Part shown: piece by piece, positions 1 to 8,260 of the stretch | Numbering within the stretch: the first letter of the stretch is position 1 | Layout of the letters: each line of letters begins with the position of its first letter | DNA from: Brevibacterium limosum | GTDB taxonomy: Bacteria > Actinomycetota > Actinomycetes > Actinomycetales > Brevibacteriaceae | NCBI RefSeq assembly: GCF_011617705.1 | Contig: NZ_CP050154.1 | Coordinates: forward strand, 310,001 to 374,000 | Length of the DNA: 64,000 nt | Direction: 5' to 3' | Program-made: the position numbers and the translations under genes | The notes under the pieces: generated by a model | The model's input: the letters and a program-made list of their open reading frames with translations, nothing else | Told to the model about the DNA's origin: nothing | The model's database searches: none

Positions 1-763
1 CGCCGAGGCGGTCGGTCGGCCAGTACTTCTTCATGAGCTCGAAATTGTGCCCGATTCCGCCGGTGGTGACGATGACGGCGGGAGCGCGGTGCTCGAAGTC
101 GGCGACCTCGTCGCGGTTCGACTCGACTCCGCGGGCCGTGTGGCTGGGGGACAGTGTGCGTCCGCGGACGCCGACGACGGCACCGTCTGAGGTGATGAGT
201 TCGTCGACGCGGTGCCGGAAGGCGAACTCGACGAGTCCGGTGGCCTCCGCGGATTCGACGGGTTCGCGGAAGACCCGGACCACCTCGGGGCCGGTGCCCC
301 AGGTGAGGTGGAAGCGGGGCACGGAATTGCCGTGCTCGCCCGCCCCGGACCCTCCTCGTTCGGCCCAGCCGACGATCGGTGTCAGGCGCAGGCCCAGGTC
401 ACGCAGGTACCGGCGCTTCTCCCCGGCCGCGAACTCGAGGTACGCCTCCGCCCACTTCCGCGGCCAGTGATCGTCGTCGCGGTCGAAGCCCGCCGAGGTG
501 GCCCAGTCATCCTTGGCGAGCTCGAGCGAATCGTGGATACGCAGTCGCCGCTGTTCGGGGGAGTCGATGAGGAAGAGCCCGCCGAGGGACCAGAACGCCT
601 GACCGCCGAGGTTGGCCCGGTTCTCCTGATCGAGGATGAGCACGCGCTTGCCGGCCCGAGTGAGTTCATGGGCGGCGACGAGCCCGGCGAGTCCGGCACC
701 GACGATGATCGCATCGGGCGAGCGGTCTCTGCTGTCTGGGTCTGTGCTGCCGAAAGAACTCAT
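1..763 (-). CDS. FAD-binding dehydrogenase (KstD/fumarate-reductase-like flavoprotein), 3' part outside window
   Basis: Flavoprotein oxidoreductase; 254 codons are visible and the C-terminus runs off the left edge. The N-terminus has a dinucleotide-binding fold (DAIIVGAGLAGLVAAHEL, then an acidic residue ending strand 2 in VLILDQE), followed by GGQAFWSLGGLF. The latter is typical of the actinobacterial FAD-binding dehydrogenase family related to 3-ketosteroid dehydrogenases and fumarate reductases (about 550 aa when complete). The start ATG at 763 has AGAGGAG a few bases upstream. The substrate cannot be read from this part. pheA lies upstream on the same strand with about 70 nt between, so the two may be cotranscribed. 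The family call is solid; a steroid role is not established. Confidence 0.8.
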   Translation of the reverse strand, partial: MSSFGSTDPDSRDRSPDAIIVGAGLAGLVAAHELTRAGKRVLILDQENRANLGGQAFWSLGGLFLIDSPEQRRLRIHDSLELAKDDWATSAGFDRDDDHWPRKWAEAYLEFAAGEKRRYLRDLGLRLTPIVGWAERGGSGAGEHGNSVPRFHLTWGTGPEVVRVFREPVESAEATGLVEFAFRHRVDELITSDGAVVGVRGRTLSPSHTARGVESNRDEVADFEHRAPAVIVTTGGIGHNFELMKKYWPTDRLG

Positions 764-832
764 CGTCGACTCCTCTGTCGCTTACCTGCCAGTAGGAATC
801 AGTATCGCAGACTCTCCCGGTGAGGGAGATAG

Positions 833-1771
833 TCAGCCGCCCAGCGTGGACTCCAGCCAGTCGGCGGCTGCGGCGAAGGACTCATCGGACGTCGTCGGGT
901 CGATCGGCACCACGGCTCCGTCCGAGCTCGGGTAGCTGCCGAGGAAGTGCAGCTTGAGCGCCGCCCGATGCACGCCCTGCAGAGCTTCGGCCATCCGGGC
1001 CTCGTGGATGTGTCCGAGCAGGTCGATCGAGAACTGGTAGAGGCCCAGTCCGTCCCCGGTCGGCCGCGATTCGATGCGGGACATATTGACCCCGCGGCTG
1101 GAGAACTGTTCGAGCAGTTCGAGCAGCGAGCCCGCGCGGTCCGAACGCAGGGCCGCGACGATGGTCGTCTTGTCCGCACCGGTCGGTGTGGGCAGAGGGC
1201 CAGGGCGGGTGACGACGACGAATCGGGTGACGGCGTCCAAGCGGTCGCCGATGTCCTCGGCGACGATCTCGAGGCCGTAGCGCTGTGCGGCCAGGGCCGG
1301 GCAGACCGCGGCCATATGGTCACCGGCGTCGTTGGCCAGATCCCGGGCGGCCGCGGCGGTCGAGGAGGTCGGCAGATAGACGGCTTCGGGGAAGTTCTCG
1401 TTCATGAATGTCCGCACCTGCGCCTCACCGTGCGGGTGCGAACCGAAGGAGGAGATCTCTTCCCTGGTGGTGCCCGGCTTCACGGCGAGGACGAAGCGGA
1501 CGGGCACGACCACCTCGGCGATGATCTGGAGACGTCCGTTCTCGGTCAGCGCATCGATCGTGGCGGGCACTCCGCCTTCGAGGGAGTTCTCGATCGGCAC
1601 GACTGCGGCATCGCAGTCGCCCTCGAGCACCGCATCGAGTGCCGAGGGCGCATTGCGCATCGGGTGCGTCGAGGCGTCGGCGCGCAGGTTGCGGGAGTCG
1701 AGGAAGCTCAGCAGCGCCGCCTCGGTGAAGGTGGCCTCGGGGCCGAGGTATGCGAAACGGTTCAGGCTCAC
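833..1771 (-). CDS. pheA: Prephenate dehydratase
   Basis: Converts prephenate to phenylpyruvate in phenylalanine biosynthesis (cytosolic). The 312-aa protein begins FAYLGPEATFTEAAL, typical of monofunctional dehydratases. It carries the catalytic TRF motif (DAVTRFVVV) and a C-terminal ACT domain with the ESRP signature (MSRIESRPTG), which binds phenylalanine for feedback control. Length matches the family. The start is GTG at 1771, overlapping the TGA of the upstream glycosyltransferase (GTGA), so the two are translationally coupled. The order DUF5926, glycosyltransferase, pheA recurs in actinobacteria (recalled from general knowledge). Confidence 0.95.
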   Translation of the reverse strand: MSLNRFAYLGPEATFTEAALLSFLDSRNLRADASTHPMRNAPSALDAVLEGDCDAAVVPIENSLEGGVPATIDALTENGRLQIIAEVVVPVRFVLAVKPGTTREEISSFGSHPHGEAQVRTFMNENFPEAVYLPTSSTAAAARDLANDAGDHMAAVCPALAAQRYGLEIVAEDIGDRLDAVTRFVVVTRPGPLPTPTGADKTTIVAALRSDRAGSLLELLEQFSSRGVNMSRIESRPTGDGLGLYQFSIDLLGHIHEARMAEALQGVHRAALKLHFLGSYPSSDGAVVPIDPTTSDESFAAAADWLESTLGG

Positions 1772-2586
1772 TGGCCGGTCTCCTTGTGGTCATCGGAGGG
1801 GTTCTGCGCAGCATCGGCGGGCCCGGCGTGTGCCCCGTCGCTTCGCTTCGCTCGCAGGCGGCGGACGAGGATGGCACGGGCGACGTCGCGGTACTGGGCG
1901 GCACGGTGCAGCTGCGCTTTCAGGTCACGACCGGTGACGCGGTGGTGGAGGTCGCATTCGACCTCTTCCACGCGCAGTCCGGCGTTGACGACGTCGATGG
2001 TCATGGCCGCTTCGACACCCCAGCCGGCGGCGAAGGGCAGGGCCGCGTCGAAGGCTTCACGGGACAGACAGCGCATTCCCGACAGGGGCTGGGTGGCTTC
2101 GAAGCCGGAGAGCTCGGCGATGCCCTTCTTCGCCAGTCCCACGACGAAGCCGAAGCCCCCGCCCTTGCGCTTCTGCGCGGGCAGGATAGCGATCGTCATG
2201 TCCGCCCGACCGGCGAGCACGGGTGCGGCCAGGGGAGCGGTGCCCGCCGCGGAGTCCTCGAGGTCGCCGTCGATGAACAGCAGCGCTCGGTGGTGCGGGT
2301 CGACGCCCGGGTCGGCGTCGGAGATCTCCCGATTGCGCAGAGCGAAGGCCCCGGTCATCATGGCCGCTGCCTTGCCCTTGTTCTTCGGGTGGGTGATCAC
2401 CTCGGCGCCGGCCCGACGGGCCCGGGTCCCCGTGTCATCAGCAGATCCGTCGTCGACGACGAGGACGATGTCGACCCCGGGGATCTGCTTGGCCGCGGTG
2501 ACGGTGGCACCGATCCGCTGGGATTCGTTCATCGCGGGGATGATGGCGGCGACCGCCTCGGGGGCAGAGTGCGGCTGTGTGCTCAT
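1768..2586 (-). CDS. Family 2 glycosyltransferase
   Basis: A 272-aa GT-A fold glycosyltransferase, probably cytosolic. It shows the nucleotide-sugar binding start AAIIPAMNESQRIGATV, the acidic DDGSADDT segment, and a metal-binding DGD in LLFIDGDLEDS. ATG 2586 (MSTQPHSAP) is preferred over an in-frame codon nine residues earlier because the family fold begins soon after it. The acceptor is unknown; relatives include glucosyl-3-phosphoglycerate synthase and polyprenyl-phosphate glycosyltransferases. There is no membrane segment. It is coupled to pheA by a 4-nt overlap and follows the DUF5926 gene, suggesting one operon. Confidence 0.8.
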   Translation of the reverse strand: MSTQPHSAPEAVAAIIPAMNESQRIGATVTAAKQIPGVDIVLVVDDGSADDTGTRARRAGAEVITHPKNKGKAAAMMTGAFALRNREISDADPGVDPHHRALLFIDGDLEDSAAGTAPLAAPVLAGRADMTIAILPAQKRKGGGFGFVVGLAKKGIAELSGFEATQPLSGMRCLSREAFDAALPFAAGWGVEAAMTIDVVNAGLRVEEVECDLHHRVTGRDLKAQLHRAAQYRDVARAILVRRLRAKRSDGAHAGPADAAQNPSDDHKETGQ

Positions 2587-2665
2587 GGGGGTTCTCCTGT
2601 CCGTCACCGGCACCGAGGCGGGGCACCGTTTCCGGGCCCCGCCTCGGTAATGGTGGTGCCGGATG

Positions 2666-3544
2666 TCAGTGGATGGTCAGCTGGCGGGACACGATGCCGG
2701 AGCGGACGCGGCGGGCCTCGGTGCTCATCGGCTCGGTCGTGTTCAGCGCCTCGTCGAGACGTTTGCCGAACGCGGCGATGGGCTCTTCGACGTCGTCGAC
2801 CTGGGTGCCGAACTCGAGTTCCCAGACGGGGACGATGATCCCGTGCGCGCGGAAGTAGCCGAGGAAGGTGCCGATTCCGCCGAGGTCGTTGGCACTCTCG
2901 GCCTGCAGGCGGGCCATCGCATCGACGACGCGGTCCTCACCTTCGGGTCGGGCCCAGCGCACGTAGGTGCGGCCGGACATCTCGGTCCAGTAGGCGGAGT
3001 CGACGGAGGCGAGCTTCTCGGTCGGGGCCACGGAGTCGTTGGCCTGCTGAAGGGCGGCGGCGACGTCGGGGTCGTTCTCTGCCTCGGGCAGGGCCCAATA
3101 GTCGAAGTTCTCGAGCACCCGGACGTCGAAGGGGTGCGAGGTGTCGAGGATGTCCTGCAGGCGGGGGCCCTCACCGGGTTCGGTCGTCGCTTCGATCGAT
3201 GTTCCGGGTTCGGCGTCGACGGCGGCGAGGAGGCCGCGGGCGACGTCGCGGGAGGCGTCGGTCGAGGACACGGGCACCTGCATTCCGGCCAGGATCTCAC
3301 CGTCGTCGCGGCGCCAGGCCTGCCATGCGGCGGGCAGCAGGGACGCGATGGTCACCTCGTGGCCGCCGTATTCGTCGGTCAGCTTCGCGGTCGCGGTGGC
3401 CGCGGGCACGAGTTCGCGCAGGCAGATGAGGTCAGATTCGAACGGCAGGTCCGCGAACGGACGGGCGACGAATGCCGTGGCCTGCGCCCTGGCGAGGCGT
3501 TTGGCGATGAGTTCTTCCTTGGAGCGCTTCGACTTCTTTCCCAT
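2666..3544 (-). CDS. DUF5926 family protein
   Basis: A conserved actinobacterial protein of unknown function, 292 aa, with a lysine-rich start (MGKKSKRSKEELIAKRLAR) and no membrane segment. I assign DUF5926 from the start, the length and the position in front of a glycosyltransferase and pheA. A -10-like TAGACT (minus strand, 3558-3553) lies 8 nt before ATG 3544 and no Shine-Dalgarno is visible, so the mRNA is probably leaderless. An alternative TTG three codons upstream would fall next to the -10 box and is unlikely. Confidence 0.75.
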   Translation of the reverse strand: MGKKSKRSKEELIAKRLARAQATAFVARPFADLPFESDLICLRELVPAATATAKLTDEYGGHEVTIASLLPAAWQAWRRDDGEILAGMQVPVSSTDASRDVARGLLAAVDAEPGTSIEATTEPGEGPRLQDILDTSHPFDVRVLENFDYWALPEAENDPDVAAALQQANDSVAPTEKLASVDSAYWTEMSGRTYVRWARPEGEDRVVDAMARLQAESANDLGGIGTFLGYFRAHGIIVPVWELEFGTQVDDVEEPIAAFGKRLDEALNTTEPMSTEARRVRSGIVSRQLTIH

Positions 3545-3662
3545 GGGACGCAAGTCTAGTCGGTGGAGCGGAGACCGGGTTCACGGGTCCGCAGGCGTGT
3601 GCGACTGTGGGGTTCGGTGTTGCGCGTGAGCCGAGCTCGGGGCCCGACGAACCCACATGCGT

Positions 3663-4577
3663 CTAACTCTCCCTGCCGACGGGAATGAAGTAGCGAGTGG
3701 TGTTCGACTCGTCCATCCGCACTTGCAGCTTGTCGCCGGGATGGGGGAAAGCCGAGCGTTCCGGATTGTCGGGGGTCAGCCCGAGCGTCTCCAGACGGAT
3801 GATGCCGTGGCGTCCCACCTCGTCGGCGGCGAGTACATAGGAGTGGTTGAGTTCGCGGATCGTGACCTCGATGGCCGGATCGGTCGGTTCGTCCGCCTCG
3901 GCGAAGGCACGGGGCTGAGCGGAATTGCCCAGACCCAAGTAGGCGCCCACGTCATCGGCGATATAGCCGGCCACGGAATCGGCCTGCGCCATGAGCCCGG
4001 CGAGGATGACGGACAGCCGTTCCTGCTGCGAGTCGGACTTCAGTGCCTGGCCGGGTTTGAACAGGTGCTCCTCGGCCAGGACGCACCACGCGTCCTGCAT
4101 GATCGTGCGCAGCTGGAGTTCGACGAGGACGGAGGGCTCGGAATCGAAGGGAACCTCGACGATGAGGTGGCGGCCGCGGTATCCCGACGGTTTCGGGGTT
4201 GCGGAGTAGTCGCGCACCTCGGCGATCGAGAGGTTCGTATCGTCGCCCGCCGCCGTGAGCAGATCCCACAGGGCGGACTGCTCCCGTTCGGTGCGGCACA
4301 CGACGCGGGCGCCGACGACATCGATGACCTGGTTCTCGACCTCGACGGATTCGTGGATCTCGTCATTGGCATCGGCGAGTTTGCGGCGCAGCTTCTCCCC
4401 CGTGCGCATCCGATCCTTGATCCGACCGTCGACGACGCGCACTCGATCCCCGGAGAGCAGGGCAGTAGGGGCGCGGACGGACTCGACCCAGTCGTTGACC
4501 GTCTCGAGGGCGGCCCTCCAGGTGGACTCACGCCGGTCGTAGGCTTCGTCGACCAATTCGCGGACAGTTGCTGACAT
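3663..4577 (-). CDS. RelA/SpoT-domain protein (small alarmone synthetase-like)
   Basis: Probable (p)ppGpp synthetase-type nucleotidyltransferase, 304 aa, with no hydrolase, TGS or ACT domain. Synthetase motifs appear in order: the basic helix RIKDRMRTGEKLRRKL (52-67), VIDVVGARVVC (84-94), PKPSGYRGRHLIV (128-140) and VELQLRTIMQDAW (152-164). The tyrosine in GYR and the glutamate in ELQLRT, which serve guanine stacking and metal binding in the family, are present, so activity is plausible. A C-terminal part of about 130 aa exceeds the usual small-synthetase length. ATG 4577 is chosen over GTG 4586 because AGGAAGG lies 8 nt before it. It stands alone between pheA-operon genes and xthA. Confidence 0.75.
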   Translation of the reverse strand: MSATVRELVDEAYDRRESTWRAALETVNDWVESVRAPTALLSGDRVRVVDGRIKDRMRTGEKLRRKLADANDEIHESVEVENQVIDVVGARVVCRTEREQSALWDLLTAAGDDTNLSIAEVRDYSATPKPSGYRGRHLIVEVPFDSEPSVLVELQLRTIMQDAWCVLAEEHLFKPGQALKSDSQQERLSVILAGLMAQADSVAGYIADDVGAYLGLGNSAQPRAFAEADEPTDPAIEVTIRELNHSYVLAADEVGRHGIIRLETLGLTPDNPERSAFPHPGDKLQVRMDESNTTRYFIPVGRES

Positions 4578-4687
4578 CCTCGTCACCTTCCTAGCTCCTG
4601 ATTCAACTTCACCAGAAGAGAGAGGAGATGTCTATGGCTTCGACGCTGAAGTTGCGCGGGGGTGCCGAAAGGTGAGACGAAGGCGCC

Positions 4688-5482
4688 TCAGACGTCGTAG
4701 TCGACGATGACCGGGGCGTGGTCGGACGCGCCCTTGCCCTTGCGTTCCTCACGGTCGATCTCGCCGGCGGTCGCGGTCTGCGCCAGCGCCTGAGAAGCGA
4801 GCTGGAAGTCGATGCGCATGCCCTGCTTCTTCGGGAACCGCAGCTTCTGGTAGTCCCAGAAGGTGAAGACGCCGGGTCCGGGAGTGAACTGCCGAGTGAC
4901 CTCGGACAGGCCCGCACCGAGCAGCTCGTCGAAGGCGGCGCGCTCGGCATCCGAGACGTGGGTGGCGCCGTCGAACTCGGTCATATCCCAGACGTCCTCG
5001 TCGAGCGGGGCGACGTTGAAGTCACCGCAGAGGACGAGCTTCTTCTCTCGTTCGCCGCTCAGCTGAGCGGCGATATCGGCCGTCAGCGCCTTGAACCAGT
5101 CCAGCTTGTAGCCGTAGTGGGGGTGATCGAGTTCGCGGCCGTTGGGCACATAGAGCGAATAGACGCGCACGTCGTTGCAGGTCGCCGACAGGGCTCGGGC
5201 TTCGACGACGGGTTCTTCCGAGCCGAAGGCCGGGATGTCCTTGAAGCCGATCTCGGTGTCGGCCAGTCCGACGCGCGAAGCGATGGCCACGCCGTTCCAC
5301 TGATTGAGGCCGTGATAGCTGACCTCGTAGCCGCGCTCGGTGAACAGTTCCTCAGGGAACTGCGAGTCCTTGCACTTGAGTTCCTGGATGGCCAGGACAT
5401 CGACATCCGAACGATCCAGCCAGGCCCCGATGCGGTCGTGGCGGGCGCGGATCGAGTTCACATTCCACGTAGCGATTCTCAC
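4688..5482 (-). CDS. xthA: Exodeoxyribonuclease III (AP endonuclease)
   Basis: Base-excision repair nuclease of the ExoIII/APE family, 264 aa. Motifs: the metal site MRIATWNVNSIRAR, catalytic glutamate in LAIQELKC, YVPNG, CGDFNVAP and the terminal SDHAPV. Full family length. It starts with GTG at 5482. A -10-like TAGGGT (minus strand, 5494-5489) is only 6 nt upstream, and the GGAGG between them abuts the GTG too closely to act as a ribosome site, so the message looks leaderless. Monocistronic, divergent from the thioesterase gene. Confidence 0.95.
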   Translation of the reverse strand: MRIATWNVNSIRARHDRIGAWLDRSDVDVLAIQELKCKDSQFPEELFTERGYEVSYHGLNQWNGVAIASRVGLADTEIGFKDIPAFGSEEPVVEARALSATCNDVRVYSLYVPNGRELDHPHYGYKLDWFKALTADIAAQLSGEREKKLVLCGDFNVAPLDEDVWDMTEFDGATHVSDAERAAFDELLGAGLSEVTRQFTPGPGVFTFWDYQKLRFPKKQGMRIDFQLASQALAQTATAGEIDREERKGKGASDHAPVIVDYDV

Positions 5483-5635
5483 CCTCCCACCCTAAGCCGT
5501 CCGCGCCGGAGGTGAAAGCGAGGTGCCGACCCCCGCGGCGGGCCGCCTCGGCGGGAATGTGCCGAAGGCACAGGGAAGGCACTCAGGGAGGGAGCGTGCA
5601 CGGCCCCTGCGACGAACTGATCGGTGAGGGCTCGA

Positions 5636-5641
5636 TAGGCT
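5636..5641 (+). promoter_or_regulatory. -10 box of a leaderless promoter before the thioesterase gene
   Basis: TAGGCT lies 6 nt before ATG 5648, with no ribosome-binding site between. That is the spacing expected when transcription starts at the start codon. The -35 region is not clear. Confidence 0.5.
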
Positions 5642-5647
5642 GGGACC

Positions 5648-6472
5648 ATGCCTCAAGCTCCCAATGAACACCTCGGCCACGACGGTGCCGCCTACCCGGA
5701 CTCCTACTATGTGCGCCTGTCCGAGGATCGCCTCCACTCGACTCTGCACAGCCAGGGTGCCTGGCAGCCCGGCGAGCAGCACCTGGCTCCTGCCGCGGGG
5801 ATGGTGCTCGCCGAGATCGAACGTCGGCTGCCCAGCGACAAGCTCATCTCCCGGGTGACCTTCGACGTCCTCGGCGTCATCCACTCCGGTGAGTTCACCA
5901 TCGACGTCGACGTCGTCCGCCCCGGTCGCACCATCGAACTCGTCGAGGCGCATATGCGCCACGGTGAGCGCACGAGCGTGACCGCGCGGGTATGGCGGCT
6001 GCAGGCCTCGGACACCGAGGAGGTCGCCGGCGACGAATGGTCCGCGCTGCCGCCCGTGTCCGAGATGCCCGAGATCCCGTTCACCAATCGTTGGGGCGGC
6101 GGCTACATCGCCTCGCTCGAGGGCCATCAGGGGGCGGATGCCCATCCCGGTTACGCGCAGTCCTGGCTGCGCAGCCCCTACCCGCTCGTCGACGGTGAGA
6201 CCGACCCGCCGACCGCGGCCTTCGTCAAGTACGTCGACACCGCCAACGGACTGGCCGTCCGCGAGGACCCGAAGACGACCTTCTTCCCGAACGTCGACCT
6301 CTCCATCCACCTCAACCGCGTTCCCGTTGCCGGGTGGATCGGCTTCGACACCCGGGTCGCATTCGGGCCGACCGGCCTGGGACAGACGACGAGCGTGCTC
6401 AGCGACGCCGGCGGCCCCGTCGGCACCGCGGTGCAGTCCCTGACCGTGCGCAGAGGCCGCGGAGCGGTATGA
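5648..6472 (+). CDS. TesB-like acyl-CoA thioesterase family protein
   Basis: A 274-aa probable double-hotdog thioesterase that hydrolyses acyl-CoA. Supporting segments are LISRVTFDVLGVIHSGEFTI, the aromatic-rich FTNRWGGGY, VKYVDTANGLA in the second hotdog half, and SIHLNRVPVAGWIGFDTRV near the end, where TesB-type enzymes carry conserved residues. The start has no ribosome site but a -10 box 6 nt upstream (leaderless). The stop overlaps the ATG of the SDR gene (ATGA), so the pair is one operon, probably acting on acyl-CoA or lipid-derived substrates. The precise substrate is unknown. Confidence 0.8.
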   Translation: MPQAPNEHLGHDGAAYPDSYYVRLSEDRLHSTLHSQGAWQPGEQHLAPAAGMVLAEIERRLPSDKLISRVTFDVLGVIHSGEFTIDVDVVRPGRTIELVEAHMRHGERTSVTARVWRLQASDTEEVAGDEWSALPPVSEMPEIPFTNRWGGGYIASLEGHQGADAHPGYAQSWLRSPYPLVDGETDPPTAAFVKYVDTANGLAVREDPKTTFFPNVDLSIHLNRVPVAGWIGFDTRVAFGPTGLGQTTSVLSDAGGPVGTAVQSLTVRRGRGAV

Positions 6473-7245
6473 GCCGGCGGCCGCGTGCCCTCATCACCGG
6501 GGCGAGCTCCGGCCTGGGGAGCGGCTATGCCCGGACCCTGGCCGCCGAGGGCTACGACCTCGTCCTGGTCGCCCGCCGGGAAGCCCGGTTGGAGGAGCTG
6601 GCCGAGCAGCTGAGGACCACGCAGAACATCCTCGCCGAGGTGGCCGTGGCCGATCTGTCGACCCGTGACGGCATCGACGCCGTCGTCGAGATCATCGCGA
6701 CGCAGCCGATCGATGTGCTCATCAACAATGCCGGCTATGGTCTGCGCGGCACCCTGTTGGGCACCAGTGCCGCCGAACTCAACGATCAGGATCGGGTGCT
6801 CACCGGGGCGGTGAGGGACCTGTCGCTGGCTGCCGCTCGACGCATGCAGGCCCGCGGCCGCGGCGGAATCGTCAATGTCTCCTCGCTGGCGGCGGTGACG
6901 ACGATGGGACAGTACGCAGCGTCGAAGGCCTCGACGCTGGTGTTCACCGAGGCCCTCGCCGGCGAGCTCAAGGACGGGCCGGTGACGGTCACGGCCGTTC
7001 TGCCCGGTTTCATCCGGACGGAATTCCACAGCCGCCTCGGCGTGGAGCGTCCCGGACCCGGTCTGATCTGGCTCGACGTCGATCAGGTGGTGCGGGAATC
7101 GCTGCGTGATGCGCGTGCGGGAAAGGTCGTCTCGGTGCCGGGGTGGGGGTACCGCTTGGCCGCACTCGTAGCTCCCGTGGTGCCGCGTCCGCTCATGCGC
7201 TGGGGGTCGACCGGGTTCTCCTTCGCCCGCACCCGCAGGCAGTGA
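6469..7245 (+). CDS. Short-chain dehydrogenase/reductase (SDR)
   Basis: NAD(P)-dependent oxidoreductase, 258 aa, classical SDR. The cofactor motif GASSGLG is at 11-17, NNAGYG at 86-91, and the catalytic Ser138/139, Tyr149, Lys153 occur in SSLAAVTTMGQYAASKAST. Arginines after strand 2 (VARREAR) favour NADPH. ATG 6469 is chosen because it overlaps the upstream TGA (ATGA) and precedes the Rossmann fold; the open frame continues upstream but only antisense to nothing conserved. It is coupled with the thioesterase, suggesting a lipid or ketone substrate, which is inference. Confidence 0.9.
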   Translation: MSRRPRALITGASSGLGSGYARTLAAEGYDLVLVARREARLEELAEQLRTTQNILAEVAVADLSTRDGIDAVVEIIATQPIDVLINNAGYGLRGTLLGTSAAELNDQDRVLTGAVRDLSLAAARRMQARGRGGIVNVSSLAAVTTMGQYAASKASTLVFTEALAGELKDGPVTVTAVLPGFIRTEFHSRLGVERPGPGLIWLDVDQVVRESLRDARAGKVVSVPGWGYRLAALVAPVVPRPLMRWGSTGFSFARTRRQ

Positions 7246-7663
7246 CCTGCGGGTCAGACGTCGGCTGCAGAATGTGACCTATATGCAGTTTCTCGCATGC
7301 TCGGCAAAACTGAGTTGAGGTTTGAACTACCTGTGCATGAGGCTGTGACCAGGGGTTTTATTCTGATGGCTTCTGTGCTATAGAGCCTGATGGGATTCAA
7401 GACGGTGCGTGAGATTCTTTACAAGCGACACGAAAGTGTGGTCAAATTATGATGTTCGCCCGGTGGGGATCGGGCGGACATAACGGACGTATGGGGATGC
7501 GTCCGGGTACTCGAGGGGAGTGCTGCGAGGACCCCGGGATGTCGCGATTACGCGCCCCGGGGTTCTTGTCATTCACAGCCGGTATTCGCATCCGCGGGTC
7601 AGAAGTGTGTACGCAGTGATCTGGATTCAGCACGTATGAACTTTCGACCCGCTGATGTGCGGG
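7246..7663. other. 418-nt intergenic region with stacked hairpins
   Basis: No credible protein gene lies here. It contains an extended -10-like element and a run of hairpins, annotated separately as a possible small RNA. The 93 nt before the minus-strand gene end at 7664 hold nothing I can name. Confidence 0.6.
7391..7570 (+). ncRNA. Candidate structured small RNA of about 180 nt
   Basis: An extended -10 (TGCTATAGA, 7376-7384) is followed by four hairpins. ACAC/GTGT with a GAAA tetraloop is at 7428-7439. An 11-bp stem at 7452-7462/7471-7481 has loop GTGGGGAT. A 9-bp stem at 7484-7492/7497-7505 has loop GGGG. A terminal 10-bp GC stem at 7529-7538/7556-7565 contains an inner CGCG-ATTA-CGCG hairpin. 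Two loops share GGGGAT. The GNRA loop and the promoter favour the plus strand, but the terminator lacks a good T-run. Strand and ends are inferred; I recognise no known RNA family. Confidence 0.4.
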
Positions 7664-8260
7664 CTATTGGACGTTGACGGTGCGCTGGCGGCGCGAGCGG
7701 GTGCGGGCGATGCCGATCTCGAGTGCCACCGCTCTCAGCGGGGCGCCGAGTGCCAGGGACGCATTGCCCACGGCACGGTGTGCGGTCTCGACGATGATCG
7801 CATCGATGTCAGCCCTCTCATCGGCATCGACGTGGATGAGCAGCTCAGGGCGGCGCGCTGTGCCTCGCAGAATCACCTGGGCATCGGAGACCCCATCGGT
7901 GGATTCGAGGTCGCCGGCGACCGCCTCGGCGATGACTTCCGCATTGACCGTCGTCAGTCCCGTCCTGGCGTCGGCCTGCATCCGGAAGGGCTTCGCGAAG
8001 TCCTTCCGCGGCACCTGCGCACTCAGCCAGCGCAGTCCGATGACGGCGAGGACGAGTGCTGCGAGTACGGCGATGAGCGCCGAGTAGGGCAGTGCGAGCA
8101 CCGAGGCGACCGGACCGAGATCGGCACCCGCCTCCAGGGCAGGGTCGATCGAAGCGGTGAGACCGAAGCCGATGGCGAGCACCGTCAGCCCGAGAGCCCC
8201 GGCGATGAGGCCGAGGATGATCAGCCCCGTGCGGTTCGCGGCGGCAGCCGTGCGTCTCAT
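7664..8260 (-). CDS. AmaP-like membrane protein (Asp23 operon)
   Basis: A 198-aa protein with two N-terminal membrane segments (TGLIILGLIAGALGLTVLAI and SALIAVLAALVLAVIGL) and a cytoplasmic C-terminal domain of about 110 aa. The layout matches the alkaline-shock membrane anchor AmaP/DUF6286 type, which tethers Asp23 proteins to the membrane. It is last in the minus-strand operon, and its ATG overlaps the TGA of the preceding gene by 4 nt. Family assignment rests on layout and neighbours more than on a diagnostic motif. Confidence 0.65.
   Translation of the reverse strand: MRRTAAAANRTGLIILGLIAGALGLTVLAIGFGLTASIDPALEAGADLGPVASVLALPYSALIAVLAALVLAVIGLRWLSAQVPRKDFAKPFRMQADARTGLTTVNAEVIAEAVAGDLESTDGVSDAQVILRGTARRPELLIHVDADERADIDAIIVETAHRAVGNASLALGAPLRAVALEIGIARTRSRRQRTVNVQ

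Noticed and set aside
947..2650. Long plus-strand open frame opposite pheA and the glycosyltransferase
   Set aside because: It is antisense to two well-supported genes, has low-complexity high-GC composition and no recognisable motif.
7428..7570. 6C RNA assignment for the hairpin region
   Set aside because: 6C RNAs carry runs of at least six C in the loops. Here the opposite-strand loops have four, and the GNRA loop and -10 box favour the other strand.
7442..7633. 63-codon minus-strand ORF in the intergenic hairpin region
   Set aside because: It crosses all the hairpins, has no ribosome site and an implausible Pro/Arg-rich composition.
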